A DNA stretch of 64,000 nucleotides from Streptomyces thinghirensis (GTDB lineage Bacteria > Actinomycetota > Actinomycetia > Streptomycetales > Streptomycetaceae), in the NCBI GenBank assembly GCA_021502835.1, contig JAKFGP010000062.1, positions 86,332 through 150,331 of the forward strand. Direction: 5' to 3'. The notes under the pieces are model-generated. The model saw nothing but the letters and a program-made list of their open reading frames with translations. It had not been told where the DNA came from and searched no databases. Of this stretch, positions 19,411 through 29,625 are shown in pieces; positions within the stretch are counted from its first letter, which is position 1; each line of letters opens with the position of its first letter. The position numbers and the translations under genes are program-made.

Positions 19411-20722
19411 ATGCCCGGCGTCGTCTCCGACGTACAACCGGTGGCCGACGCACCCGCGAACTCCGGCGCACCCTCGCACGTTGCTCACCAGGCCACCCGC
19501 ACTCGTACGTACACGAGGAGGCGCAGGGCTTCTTTCGCCCTCGACGTGTCGATACTCGCGGCCCTCCTGGCCGCGTCCAGCGCTCCGACCCCGCTCTACC
19601 CTCTCTACCAGGACCAGTGGGGCCTCTCCGCGCTCGCCGTCACCGTGGTCTTCAGCGCGTACGCCCTGGCCCTGTTGCTGGCCCTGCTCACCACCGGAGC
19701 GCTCTCCGACCACCTGGGGCGACGCCCCGTCACTGGCGAGCGCCCTGCTCATGGCGGCCGCCTCCATGGTCCTCCTGGCCTCAGCGGACGGCGCCGTCTC
19801 CCTGACCATCGCCCGGGGCCTGCAAGGTGCGGCCACCGGCGCGGCCACCAGCTTGCCGCGGGCGCGGCGCTCCTCGACCTGGAAAACCCCCGGCACCCGG
19901 GCCGGTCCGCCCTGGCCAACAGCGTCAGCCCGGTCGCCGGCATGGCCACCGGCGTGCTCGTCTCCACCCTGCTCGTCAGTTTCGCCCCCGCCCCCACCGT
20001 TACCGTCTACGTACTGCTGGCGGCGTTGTTCCTCGCCCAGGCGATCGCGGCCACCTTCGCCACGGAGACGGCCCCACCGCCACGCGGGAGCGCTGCCTGG
20101 TCGCTGCGCCCGCGGGTCGGCGTCCCACCCCGGCCCGCCGCACCCTGCTGGCCGCGGGCGCCGCCGTCGGCACCGTCTGGGCGCTGGGCGGCTTCTACTC
20201 CTCCCTCGGCCCGGCCCTCGTACGCCTGAGTGGCCCCGACGCCCCGCAAGTAACCCGCGGCATGGTCTTCTTCACCCTCAGCGCCACCGCCGCGCTCACC
20301 GTATGGGCGCTGCGGCGCAGGCCGCCCTACGCCACGGCGATCGGCGGCTGCTTGTCCGTCCTGCCCGCCGCGGCACTGACCCTGAGCGGTCTGCACGGCG
20401 CCGGGCTGCTCCGCCGTCTACGGCGGCGCGGTGCTGGCAGGCATCGCCTTCGGCGCCGTTTCCCAGGGGGCGCTGCGTATGCTCCTCGCCTCGCTCGACG
20501 AGCGGGACCGCGCCGCGACACTGGCCGCCTACTACATCCTCAGCTACCTCTCCATGAGCCTGCCCGCCGTCGCCGCGGGCGCCGCCGCCCAGCACTACGG
20601 GGCTGGGGACCGCCTCACACGCCTACACCATCACCGCCGCTCTCCTCGCCCTGGCGGCCCTGGCGGCCCTCACCGCGTCACGACGCACGGCGGCCCAACC
20701 CGAAGCCGACCGCTCCCCCTGA
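19411..20722 (+). CDS. MFS transporter
   Basis: Twelve-span major facilitator, about 430 residues, start ATG 19411 behind GGAAGGAG. A hydrophilic N-terminus of about 45 residues precedes TM1 (FALDVSILAALLAASSAPTP), then LYPLYQDQWGLSALAVTVVF, and the loop motif GALSDHLGRRPV. Later blocks include LTIARGLQGAATGAAT, NSVSPVAGMATGVLVSTLLV, VYVLLAALFLAQAIAATFAT, TRGMVFFTLSATAALTVWAL and LAAYYILSYLSMSLPAVAAG. It ends QPEADRSP with a stop at 20722. The pattern resembles MFS exporters of the YnfM/arabinose-efflux kind. Five or so frame changes occur. The MBL-fold hydrolase follows after 48 bases, so the two form an operon divergent from the amidase. Confidence 0.85.
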
Positions 20723-20769
20723 AGAGAACAACCGACCACCTCCGGTGAAGAGAACAAAAACGACGCACC

Positions 20770-21665
20770 ATGCACCCCCCCGCCGCCACCCCCATCCCCT
20801 CCTGGAGCGTGGGCGGCGTCACCGTCCACCGCATCGACGAAATCGCCCTGCCACCCGCGACCGGGCCCTGGCTGTTGCCCGACGCCACCCCTGATGTGGT
20901 GACCGCCGGGACTGGCTGCACCCCACTTCGCCGGCCAGGACGGGATTCTGCACATCGACAGCCATAGCTTCGCCTTCATCGTGAACGGGCTGCGCGTTCT
21001 CGTGGACACCGGCATCGGCAACGGCAAGGAGCGCGCCAGCCCGGCCTGGCACAACCTCCGGACCGAATTCCTGGAGCGCCTCACCGCCGCCGGTTTCCCC
21101 CCGGACTCCGTCGACCTGGTGATTCTCACTCACCTGCTACGCCGATCACGTCGGCTGGAACACACGGCACGTGAACGGCGAATGGGTCCCCACCTTCCCC
21201 AACGCCCGCTACCTCACCTCCGCACTGAGCCGAGTTCTGGGCCACGTACGACATGGAGGAGGCACGCGAACAGATGTTCCGCGACTCCGTGATCCCAGGT
21301 CGAACAGGCGGGTCTGCTGAGCACGGTCGACGTCCCGCACGAGGGGCCGAGATCGCCCCCGGCCTCGCACGATCCGACGCCCGGCCACCCCCGGCCACGT
21401 CGCCGTGGAACTGACCAGCCAGGGTGCAGACGGCGCCCTGATCTCCGGTGACTGCGTCCACCACCCCGTCAGCTCGCCCACCCCGTCATCGGCGCCTGCG
21501 TCGACATCGACCCGCGACAGTCCGAGGGCCACCCGCCGCGAGCTGCTCGGCTCCCTCGCCGACACGGACACCCTCCTCCTCGGCACCCACTTCCGCACCG
21601 CCCACCGCCGGCCGCGTGGTCGCCCACGGGGACATCTACCGACGGAGCCCGTCCCTGCTTCCTGA
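20770..21665 (+). CDS. MBL-fold metallo-hydrolase
   Basis: Beta-lactamase-fold hydrolase of about 295 residues. ATG 20770 opens MHPPAATPIPSWSVGGVTVH with RIDEIALPPATGPWLLPDAT. Then HIDSHSFAFIVNGLRVLVDT and GIGNGKERASPAWHNL lead to the metal site LVILTHL followed, across a frame change, by HADHVGWNT, together the THxHxDH motif. Distal ligands follow in RPATPGHVAVEL and LISGDCVHHP, with LLGTHFRTAH near the end and VVAHGDIYRRSPSLLP before the stop. Related proteins act on lactones, phosphotriesters or other xenobiotic esters, which would suit the amidase and exporter neighbours, but the substrate is unknown. Confidence 0.85.
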
Positions 21666-21799
21666 CGCCGTTGCCTACGCCGTCCCGGTCACCGCAGGTG
21701 TTACCCACCCCCGGACCAGCTGGAGCGTGGTGACCACCCGACGAGGCCGCGCCGGCAAAACCGGCCCCGAACAGATTGCGCCCAGCCCTGGCCCTGGCC

Positions 21800-21990
21800 C
21801 TGGAAGCTATGTGGCTGGAAGCGCCGGTTGCACCGCAGGCGGGATTTCAGCCCGGGGTAGGCCTTACCGCAGCGGACACACAGCTCCACCGACACGTCCG
21901 GGTGGCTGCGGTGCGAACGTCACAGACCAGCTCGTGGTTGTCGCAGCTCGGGCACCCTCCTGCTGAGACTGCTGCAGCCGGCCCGCATGT
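21800..21990 (-). CDS. Possible small zinc-ribbon protein
   Basis: A minus-strand stretch starting near ATG 21988 reads, across two one-base changes, GGCPSCDNHELVCDVRTAAT and SVELCVRCGKAYPGLKSRLR. The spacing CPSC...CVRC is that of a zinc ribbon in a protein of about 60-70 residues. No neighbour suggests a role. It lies in an otherwise gene-poor stretch between the MBL hydrolase and the CmtR-like gene, with the sequence at 21990-22210 unassigned. The motif is convincing but the gene boundaries are not. Confidence 0.4.
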
Positions 21991-22226
21991 CCTGTGTGAT
22001 TCGCTGCCCGGGCCTCGTCGAGGAGGGGCGGGGTGACCTGCGCTCCTCTCCCCCGCCGCTGGCCATCCATCGGGCGAAGCCGCATGGCGCATGGACGGCA
22101 TCCGGGGCACTTCGGGGCGCGCCGCTGTCCCGTGACGAGGGCGCCTGGACCGATGCCATCAGAGTTGGACTGATGCGGAGGTCCAACAGGCACCGACAGT
22201 GCGGGGTTCTGTGAATTCAGCTATTC

Positions 22227-22574
22227 GTGTACTGTCGTGGTGTGCTGACTCTCGCTGCTGACATCGAGGTGCTGGCGCGGTTCGGCCGCGCCCTCGCCGA
22301 CCCGATCCGCTGCCGGATCCTCCTTGCCCTGCGCGAAGCCCGGCCCATCCCGCCGACTTGGCCGATGCCCTGGACATCTCGGACCCGACTGTCGAACCAC
22401 CTGGCGTGCCTGCGCGACTGCGGCCTGGTCGTCGGGGTGCCGGTGGGCCGGCGCACCCGCTACGAGCTCGCCGATGAACGTCTCGGGCATGCGCTGGACG
22501 ACCTGCGCACCGCCGTGGTCGCCGTTGAAGCCGACAAGACGTGTGTGGACGCGGACAAGAAGGGCTGCTGCTGA
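22227..22574 (+). CDS. CmtR-like ArsR-family metal-sensing repressor
   Basis: Winged-helix metalloregulator, about 115 residues, start GTG 22227 or in-frame GTG 22242. It reads LTLAADIEVLARFGRALADP, IRCRILLALREA, then a one-base change, then SRTRLSNHLACLRDCGLVVG and VPVGRRTRYELADERLGHAL. The Cys pair in HLACLRDC and the later Cys in VEADKTCVDADKKGCC match the three Cd/Pb ligands of mycobacterial CmtR (Cys57, Cys61, Cys102 there). Cadmium or lead sensing is therefore likely. Its stop overlaps the start of the CDF transporter (TGATG), so the two are co-translated and the repressor probably controls its own operon. Confidence 0.85.
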   Translation: MYCRGVLTLAADIEVLARFGRALADPIRCRILLALREARPIPPTWPMPWTSRTRLSNHLACLRDCGLVVGVPVGRRTRYELADERLGHALDDLRTAVVAVEADKTCVDADKKGCC

Positions 22575-23290
22575 TGGCCGCCGGGATATCCATCGGCAAA
22601 GCCCCTTCCCCGGCCCGCCGCGACGTCCTCGCCAGGCGGATACGGCTGTTTGTCGCGGCCACCATCACCTACAACGTCATCGAAGCGGTCGTCGCGATCA
22701 CCGCCGGGACGATCGCCTCCTCCACCGCGCTGATCGGCTTCGGGTTCGATTCCGTCGTCGAGGTCTCTTCCGCCACCGCGGTCGCCAGCAGTTCTCCGCC
22801 TCCTGACCACCCGACCCAGGACGCCCGGGAAGGCGCACCCTGCGGGTCATCGCGGTGTCGTTCTTCACGCTCGCCGCGTTCGTCAGCGTTGACGCCGTCC
22901 GCGCGCTGGCCGGTACGGGCGAGGCCGAACGTTCCATTCCGGCATCGTCATAGCCGCCCTCTCCCTCGCGGTCATGCCGTTCTCTCCTACGCCCAGCGTG
23001 CAGCCAGGCCGCGAGCTCAGCCGCGAGCGCGGTCGCCGACTCCAAGCAGACGCTGCTGTGCACCTACCTGTCGCGGTGCTCCTGGTCGGCCTGGTCCTCA
23101 ACGCCACCCTCGGCTGGTCCTGGGCCGACCCGGTCGGCCTCGTCATCGCCGCCATCGCCGCCAGGAAGACCGTAGGCGCCTGACAGGGCAAGGGCTGTTG
23201 CGGCCCCGGCCACCCGGCAATGCCGCCCACCGGTGCCGAGGAAACCGACACATGTAGTGCCGCTCCGGCTGCGGCCTGCTGTGGCTGACC
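22574..23290 (+). CDS. CDF-family cation efflux transporter
   Basis: Metal/proton antiporter of the inner membrane, about 230 residues, start ATG 22574 overlapping the upstream stop. It shows RRDVLARRIRLFVAATITYN, VIEAVVAITAGTIASSTALI, GFGFDSVVEVSSATAVA, then VIAVSFFTLAAFVSVDAVRA, LAVMPF, LLVGLVLNATLGWSWADPVG and LVIAAIAARKTVGA. The GFGFDSVVEV and WADPVGL blocks carry the Asp residues of the transport site. An in-frame TGA after TVGA interrupts what looks like a QGKGCCGPGHP tail, so the end at 23290 is tentative. Coupling to a CmtR-like sensor indicates cadmium, lead or zinc export. Several frame changes are present. Confidence 0.8.
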
Positions 23291-23549
23291 GCATCACCTA
23301 ACGCAGTGGGCCCTGGCTAGACGCCGACTGGCTCAGCGAAAGTGCCCGCCGCTGCCCCGTCCCTCCCCAACCGCACCTGTTGATCACCACCCATAGCGCC
23401 CACCACCCCAAAAACCTGACCGTGCCCTCACGGCGCCGGCGGCGGCCGACCGTCAGGTCGCCGCGGACGCGCAGCGCGGAGCCGATGACGGAACCGGCAA
23501 ACTCCTCGGTCGTTCCTGGTCGGTCTGGATCTCCGCCACCTCGCTCGCG
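23291..23549. other. No gene seen
   Basis: A gap after the CDF gene. A Pro/Thr-rich low-complexity stretch (about 23340-23420) is followed by sequence that may be the decayed front of the beta-propeller fragment. Nothing further can be supported. Confidence 0.4.
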
Positions 23550-23900
23550 ATGACCCCTCTACGCGCAGACCGACGCCGGCGTGCCCAGGTCGGTGGGCTC
23601 TACGAGGTCGACCTGACGGCGGACGGCGCCACCGCGTACGTGGCCACCCACCTCGGCGGGGGCGGCGTCCGCGTGGCGCTGGACGGTGCGGGCCACGCGT
23701 ACGTCTGCGACTCGGCCGGTGGCAAGGTGCTGGTCTCGTCGTGGCCGACGGCGAGGCCAAGGGCCGTCGGCGCGTGGTGGCCGACGACCTAGACGGCGTC
23801 AGCGGCGTCGGGCTGGACCACGATGGCTGGACTGATCTACGTCAGCAACCGGCAGGGCAAGCTGCTGCGGATCTCCGGCGTGCGCGGCACCCAGCACCCC
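23550..23900 (+). pseudogene. Beta-propeller (SMP-30/NHL-like) fragment
   Basis: Plus-strand remnant of a repeat protein. It reads VGGLYEVDLTADGATAYVAT, RVALDGAGHAYVCDSAGGKV and, after frame changes, ADGEAKGRRRVVADDLDGVS, GVGLDHDG and GLIYVSNRQGKLLRISGVR. The recurring pattern of a strand, then DxxGxxYV and a turn, is typical of gluconolactonase/NHL propellers, in which five or six blades make about 300 residues. Only about two to three blades remain, with no start codon context. It is cut near 23890 where an opposite-strand GDSL fragment begins, so it is probably a casualty of rearrangement around the IS110 element. Confidence 0.45.
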
Positions 23901-23924
23901 GCCGTAGCGAGGCACGGCCCCGCG

Positions 23925-24065
23925 GGGACCCGGACGACCGTGCCCACAGCGTTCCCGGTGCCGCGGGCCATGACCCGGTACCCGACGTCCTTCGGGTGCA
24001 GGTGGTCGCCGCTGTCGTACGCGGGCGCGATCAGCTCCGGGTCCCGCGGGTCTGCGAAAGCCTTG
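23925..24065 (-). pseudogene. SGNH/GDSL hydrolase, C-terminal fragment
   Basis: The minus strand reads ELIAPAYDSGDHLHPKDVGY followed by RVMARG. The DxxHP block with following GYRxMA is the catalytic Asp-His site (block V) of SGNH hydrolases. Upstream on the same strand, where the Ser-containing GDS block and the rest of about 350 residues should be, the sequence does not match. Only this terminal piece survives. Confidence 0.5.
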
Positions 24066-24388
24066 GTGGCTCGACAGCCCCGCGAACAGCGGACTGGTCC
24101 CTCTCGGCGGTTCCGCCCTTGCCGGCGCTCAGCGGGGTCATCCGGTGTCGGCCGCTGAGGGTGTGACGGTTGCTGCATCGCGGTGTCCGGCGAGGAGGGC
24201 TGCGGCAGATTCTGCACCGGGACCAGCGAGTAGCCGCCTCCGGGAACTGGAACGTTCCTGGAGGCAGCTCGACGAGCAGGCACCAGGTTCGCGCCAGGCG
24301 GGGAAGGCCGGCTTCGTCCCACACCTGCCGATGATGCCGCCACGGACGACGCCGAGGGTGCGTCCATTCAACCACCGAAACGCTGGGA

Positions 24389-24807
24389 CTACTTGGTGCT
24401 TTCCTGGCAGGCCCGGGGGGTGCGGTGGGCGGTCAGGGTCAGGTGGGCGCTGTAGGTGTCGTGGTCCACGAGGCGGGTCGCGAGGTCGGGGCCGTGGGCA
24501 GTGCGCGCACGACGCACGCGGAAGGCCATCGGTGAAGCACTGCTGCCAGCCTTCGGAGTCGGGTGGGTGATGCGCCTGGTCTTCGGCCCGGAGCAGGAGC
24601 ACGGTGAAGGCGTCGGCGAGCTGGCCGTGGGCGCAGCCCCAGCCCGGAGGACTCCAGGGTGAGCGCCGAGGAGGCGGCGATCGGCCGGAGGGAGGCGGCG
24701 TGGCGGCGAAGGAACCGGTGAGGTGGGTGACCGCCCTCTCGATCAGTTCACCGGGGTCCAGGACCTGGCAGGAGGCCGGGGCGCCGAGCCTTCTGGTCGG
24801 TGACCAT
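24389..24807 (-). CDS. Hypothetical protein
   Basis: From ATG 24807 a coding-like path reads MVTDQKARR, then across frame changes LDPGELIERAVTHLTGSFAA, HGQLADAFTVLLLRAEDQAH and SEGWQQCFTDGLP. It ends DLATRLVDHDTYSAHLTLTA and HRTPRACQESTK with a TAG at 24389. It would be about 140 residues. I do not recognise the family. A GELI-R helix and a Leu-rich core suggest a small helical cytoplasmic protein. It lies just downstream of the IS110 transposase on the same strand but does not look like part of the element. Confidence 0.4.
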
Positions 24808-24901
24808 CCGGGAGATGCCGTGCTCGCTGGGCCGCGAGGAAAGGGCGTCCTTGTTGATGCGGTCGGCCACAGGGCCGCGGGGGGTGCCTCTATGTCGTTC
24901 G

Positions 24902-26110
24902 TCAAGCGAAGGCGTCGAGTTCTGGGTTCGTAGAAGGTTCCGTCGCGGAGCATCGCGAACAGCACGTTGATCCGCTGGCAGGCGAGGCGGAGAGCTCTTC
25001 CTGGGCCAGCCAGGTCTTCCGCGGGTTCGGCAGCAGTCGTAGTAGGTCCGGGAGGGCGGGATCATGCAGGGCGGCGAACGCGGACAGGAACATCGCCCGT
25101 TTGAGCTGGCGGTTGCCGCCTCCTGGGGGCGTGTTCGCCGTGGATCGAGGTTCCGGACTGCCGGGTTGCCGGGGCGAGGCCGGCGTATGAGGCCAGGTGG
25201 GCGGCGGTGGGAAAGGAGCTGCCGTCGCCGACGGTGGACAGGAGGACTGCGGCGGTCCTGACACCGATGCCGGGCATCCGGGTGCAGGACCACCAGAAGG
25301 GTGGGCCTCCTTCAGGGCCTCGATTCTGGCCTCCAGGGCCCGGCATTCGTGGACGGCGGCCGACTTCGCCAGCGACAGCACGATCACGTCGAGGGTGCCG
25401 GTGCCGGGGACGACGACGGTCTGCTCGTCGAGCGCGGTGAAGATGTCGTCGACCAGCCGCTCGGCCATGCGCGGTGCCCTCGGGCGGATGACCTCGCGAG
25501 CCTGCGGCGGCCTGCCTTGCAGGTGCCTGCGGGGATCCCGTATCGCTCGAGCCAGGTGATGGCTGCGTGGTCCAGGCGCGGGCCCAGGACGTTCGAGGCT
25601 GGAGATTGGAACTGGGTGAGCAGGCCGCGGATGCGGTTGGAGGTGCAGTTGGCCTCGCCGGCGAGGGTCCTGGTCGAAGCCGACGAGCAGGGTCAGCTCG
25701 GCGGTGACCTCGTCGGTCAGGTCCAGGCGTGCGCGGAGGTATGGGGCATGGTGCGGGCGGCATCCGCGATGACGGCGGCACGTCCTTCGCGTCGGTCTTG
25801 GCTTCACGCCCGGGTAGAGGTCGGCGATCCTGCGCATCGCCAGGCCTGGCGGGTAGGCGACCTGACAGTCGGCGTCCCGGAGCGACGGACGGCGGCAGGG
25901 CGCCGATGGAGCAGGCTAGTCCACGACACCAGGACCGGTGCCAGCCGAACTTGGCCTTAGCTTGTCGAAGACCCCCGCAGCTTCGGTTCGCCTGTTCGAC
26001 AGCGGCTTATCGAAGCCCGTCTGCCCGGCCGGAGTCAGTCCGTGTCCGTGATGGGTCTGCTTGCCGACATCCAAGCCCAGGAGAGGCACCCACCCGTCGA
26101 TGCTGATCAC
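24902..26110 (-). mobile_element. IS110-family transposase (insertion sequence)
   Basis: DEDD transposase of about 400 residues. GTG 26110 opens GWVPLLGLDVGKQTHHGHGL with the first catalytic Asp in GLDVGK. Then come MRRIADLYPGVK, LDLTDEVTAELTLLVGFDQD, PRAPRMAERLVDDIFTALDE and EQTVVVPGTGTL. The C-terminal transposase_20 part reads PGIGVRTAAVLLSTVGDGSS, FPTAAHLASYAGLAPATRQS, HGEHAP and GGNRQLKRAMFLSAFAALHD, ending near MLRDGTFYEPR and NPELDAFA with a stop at 24902. Many frame changes make it unlikely to be active as written. IS110 elements lack inverted repeats, so ends cannot be placed exactly. Truncated genes lie on its downstream side. Confidence 0.85.
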
Positions 26111-26521
26111 CCCGTGCCCCACATGTGTCGGCGTGTGCCGGCCCCAGGTCGGGAGCCGTTCTCGCGCAGCCACGTTATGCAGACCTGCCGCCCGCGAGCG
26201 GCCGGGCATTGCGCCCGGCCAGGCGGTGAAGTCGAACCTCGATCCGCTGGCGTCTCTGACGGCACCCCTCGGGCCCGGTGACACCACCCCCAGGTCATCC
26301 CTTCGACAGGGGGCAACAGTCATACCGGGCCGGAGGCCCAGCGCCCTCTTGCAGGACCGCGAAGAGATAACAGGGCGAACTGGGCCTTCTCGCAGAGGGC
26401 GGCGATGGTGAACGCGATCCTCGACCACACCCCTCCTGCAAGGCCGTCGGCGAGGCACCCCCGGCGGGCATCCTCAAGCAACTCGAAGAGAGATCGACCG
26501 AGCCGGAGCCGCCTTTCGCCT
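26111..26521. other. No clear gene between IS110 and the ABC operon
   Basis: About 410 bases. Part may be the non-coding end of the IS110 element. A plus-strand stretch near 26395-26510 reads RANWAFSQRAAMVNAILDHT and GILKQLEERSTEPEP in adjacent frames and could be a gene fragment, but I cannot name it. Confidence 0.3.
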
Positions 26522-27617
26522 CTACGTCCGGCCACGCCGCTGAACCCGTGAACAGGACGAACTTCGCGCCGGTCGAGGCCCGCGCGGACCGCACCTCCAG
26601 GGGAAGTGGCACAGGGCGGTGTGGTCGTCGCCCGCGTCCTCCGGGCTCCCGGCCGACGGCGGGGGCGCCTCGGTGGCGCCATGTCCTCGGCGCGCCAGCA
26701 GCGGGTGCGGAAGCGGCAGCCGGAGGGGATGTCGAAGGGCGAGGGGATTTCTCCCTTGAGCCGGATCTCCTGGCCGTGGGCGGCGCGGGAGGCGTCCAGG
26801 ACCGGTGCGGCCGGACATCAGTGCGGCGGTGTAGGGGTGCTGGGGGCCGGTCGAAGACCTCCTCGGTGCCGCCGTGTTCGATGACCTTGCCCAGGTACAT
26901 CACCGTCACCCGGTCGGAGATGTACCGAACCACGGACAGGTCGTGGAGATGAACACGTGCGCCACACCGAGGCGGGACTGGAGTTCCGCCAGCACGTTGA
27001 GGACCTGGGCCTGGACCGACAAGTCCAGGGCGGAGACCGGCTCGTCACACACGATGAGGTCGGGGTCCAGGGCCAGCGCGCAGGCGATGCCGATGCGCTG
27101 GCGCTGACCGCCGGAGAACTCGTTGGGGTAGCGGTGGGCGTCCGCTCTCCCGCAGCCCGACCAGGGGACAGCAGTTCCCGGATCCGCTTCTCGCGGTCCT
27201 CGGCGTCCGGGACGACGTCCGGTGGGTGCGCCAGGGCTCGCCGATCAGATCGGCGGCCGACATACGGGCGTTGAGCGAGGCGAAGGGGGGTCCTGAAGAC
27301 CAATCTCTGGACGCGGCGCCGCCAGTTCAGCAGTTCCTTGCCGCGCAGGGCGAGCGGGTCGACACCGTCGTACCGCACCGTGCCCGCGTCCGGACGTTCC
27401 AGCCCGAGCAGCACCCGGGCGAGAGTGGACTTGCCGCAGCCTGACTCGCCGACGAGCCCGAGGGTCTCCCCGGCCGAGCCGTACGTCCGCTCCGTCCAGG
27501 GCCGTCAGCCGGCGGCGGCCGCCGCCCGCTCTTGGTGGACACCACGGACCTCGAGCAGCGGCGGTGTCCCTCGGTCCGGGGTCCGGGGGCCTCGGTGGTG
27601 GTTCGGGACTCAGTCAC
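26522..27617 (-). CDS. Oligopeptide-type ABC transporter ATPase (OppF-like)
   Basis: Second ATPase of the importer, on the cytoplasmic face. GTG 27617 overlaps the end of the OppD-like gene. Walker A lies near 27440 in a broken frame, followed by [35 protein letters not shown] and a decayed signature/Walker B region. The H-loop side continues [20 protein letters not shown] and the C-terminal oligopeptide domain has [18 protein letters not shown], typical of OppF, ending [10 protein letters not shown]. About 350 residues in total. Many frame changes are present and the exact stop, placed near 26522, is uncertain. Last gene of the five-gene operon. Confidence 0.8.
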
Positions 27618-28634
27618 GGTCGAGCTCCTCGGAGAAGTGACAGGCAGCCAGACGTCCGGCGCCGGTGGCGCGCAGGGACGGCCGTTCCCGGACGCAGCGC
27701 TCCCGCACCAGCGGGCGGCGGGCCTTGGAACACACACCCGGACGGCACCGCGCTCAGCTCGGGGCGGGCTGCCGGGGACGCGGGCAGCGGCTGTCCCCGC
27801 ACGGCGTCCTCGGGGACGGAGTCGAGCAGTCCACGGGTGTAGGGGTGGCGGGGTGCGGAGAAGACCTCGCGCGCCGTGCCCTTCTCCACGACCGTTCCCG
27901 CGTACATCACGACCACGTCGTCGGCGCGCTGCGCGACCACGGCGAGGTCGTGGGTGATCAGTACGACGGCCATGTTCCGCTCGTCCTGGAGGTCCCGCAG
28001 CAGCCGCATGATCTGGAGCCTGCACGGTGACGTCGAGGGCGGTGGTCGGTTCGTCCGCGATGAGCACGTCGGGGTCGAGGGCGACGGCCATCGCGATCAG
28101 CAGCCGCTGGCGCATGCCGCCGGAGAACTGGTGCGGGTAGGACTTGGCCCGTTGCCTCGGCTCGGGAATGCCGACGCGGGTCATCAGCTCGATCGCCTTC
28201 TCGTGGGCCCTCGCGCCGGGAGAGCCCGCGGTGGATGCGGAACGGCTCGCCGATCTGCCGGCCCACAGGCTGCACGGGGTTGAGGGCGGTCAGGGCGTCC
28301 TGGAAGACGATGGACAGGACGGGGCCGGCCAGTTTGCGGCGCTCGGCCGGGCTGAGCCGCCAGGGTGTCCCTCCCCCGGACCCGCACTGGCGCCCCGGTC
28401 ACCTCGGCGGCGGGGTCGAGCAGACCCACGACCGACAGCGCGGTCATCGACTTGCCGCACCCGGACTCGCCGAGGAGGGCCAGGGTGCGGCCGCGGCGGA
28501 CGTTTGAAACCGACGCCGTCGACGGCGCGCACCGTCCCGGAAGCCGTGCTCAGGTCCACGCACAGCCCTTCCACGTCGAGGGCGAGGTCGGCGGCGGACG
28601 GAGCGGATGGGGCGCACGCGGATGTGGTCGTCAC
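27610..28634 (-). CDS. Oligopeptide-type ABC transporter ATPase (OppD-like)
   Basis: First ATPase of the importer. GTG 28634 lies just inside the end of the OppC-like gene and opens [20 protein letters not shown] followed by [20 protein letters not shown]. The Walker A region is [20 protein letters not shown] when read across a frame change, then [20 protein letters not shown] (signature) and [18 protein letters not shown] (Walker B). The switch histidine is in [20 protein letters not shown]. Then come [33 protein letters not shown] and a C-terminal [13 protein letters not shown]. About 340 residues. The GTGACTGA overlap with the next gene indicates translational coupling. Confidence 0.85.
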
Positions 28635-28638
28635 GGGA

Positions 28639-29611
28639 TCATCTCCGGAGGAACGGCGGCGGGAGGCTCCGCGGCGCTTGCGGGGCAGCGTCAGACGCCA
28701 GCGCTGGGCGGGGTCGGTGGCGATGCGGGCCCAAGCGGCGAGCACCGTGGCGGACACGGTGGTGAGCACGATGGCCAGCCCGGGCAGCACGGTGATCCAC
28801 CAGGCGGTCTGGAGGTACTGCCGGCCCTGGGCGACCATCAGGCCCCAGCTGACGTCCGGGGGCTGGATGCCGATGCCCAGGAAACTCAGCGAGGACTCGG
28901 TGAGCATCACGAAGCAGAAATCTAGGGTGGCGACCGTCAGCAGCGTCGGCAGGGCGATCGGCAGGATGTGCCGGTAGATGATGTGCCGGCTGGGGTGCCG
29001 AAGGTGCGGGCCGCGTCGACGAACAGACGGCTGCGCAGTTCGGCCGCCTCCGCGCGGGAGGTGCGCAGATACACCGGAATGCGGGCCACGGCGAGGATGA
29101 GCGCGATGTTGAGCGCGGAGGGCGGAGAAGACGTACAGCGCGACGACCGCGATGAGCAGGGACGGGAAGCTGAGGATGACGTCGGCCACGCGCATCGCCA
29201 CGCTCTCCCGGCGGCCCCCGTGGTAGCCGGCCCACAGGCCGATCGCCGATCCGACGACCAATGAGCAGAGCACGGCGGGGACGGCCACGGACAGGGTCGT
29301 CGCCGCCGCGTCGATCAGCCGGGCCAGCACGCTGCGGCCGAGGACGTCGGTGCCGAGCAGTCCGTAGAAGCCGTCGCTCAGGGAGGGCGCTCGCAGGGAG
29401 GCGTCCAGGTCCTGGCGCTGTGCGTGGTCGCCGATGAACAGCCGGCCGAAGAGGGCGGCGAGGAGGAATCCACGGCGAGGATGACGGCTCCGACGGCGGC
29501 GGCCCGGTCCCGGCCGAGCAGTCGCCACCAGCGGGGCGGGCTCTTCCGGGCGGGGGCGGACTCCGGGGCGTCCTCACGCCCGTCCGCGGCGGAGAGTGCT
29601 TCTTCGGTCAT
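28639..29611 (-). CDS. Oligopeptide-type ABC transporter permease (OppC-like)
   Basis: Inner-membrane permease. ATG 29611 opens MTEEALSAADGREDAPESAP and PRWWRLLGRDRAAAVGAVIL (TM1). The family loop is seen in GLLGTDVLGRSVLARLIDAA, and further helices in LSVAVPAVLCSLVVGSAIGL, WAGYHGGRRESVAMRVADVI, LSFPSLLIAVVALYVFSA, TLDFCFVMLTESSLSFLGIG and WWITVLPGLAIVLTTVSATV. The IQPPDVSWGLMVAQGRQYLQ segment is a hallmark of OppC/DppC. About 320 residues. The stop TGA (28639-28641) lies seven bases before the OppD-like start. A GTG at 29629 overlapping the OppB-like stop is an alternative start. Confidence 0.88.
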
Positions 29612-29625
29612 GATGCTTCCTTCGC

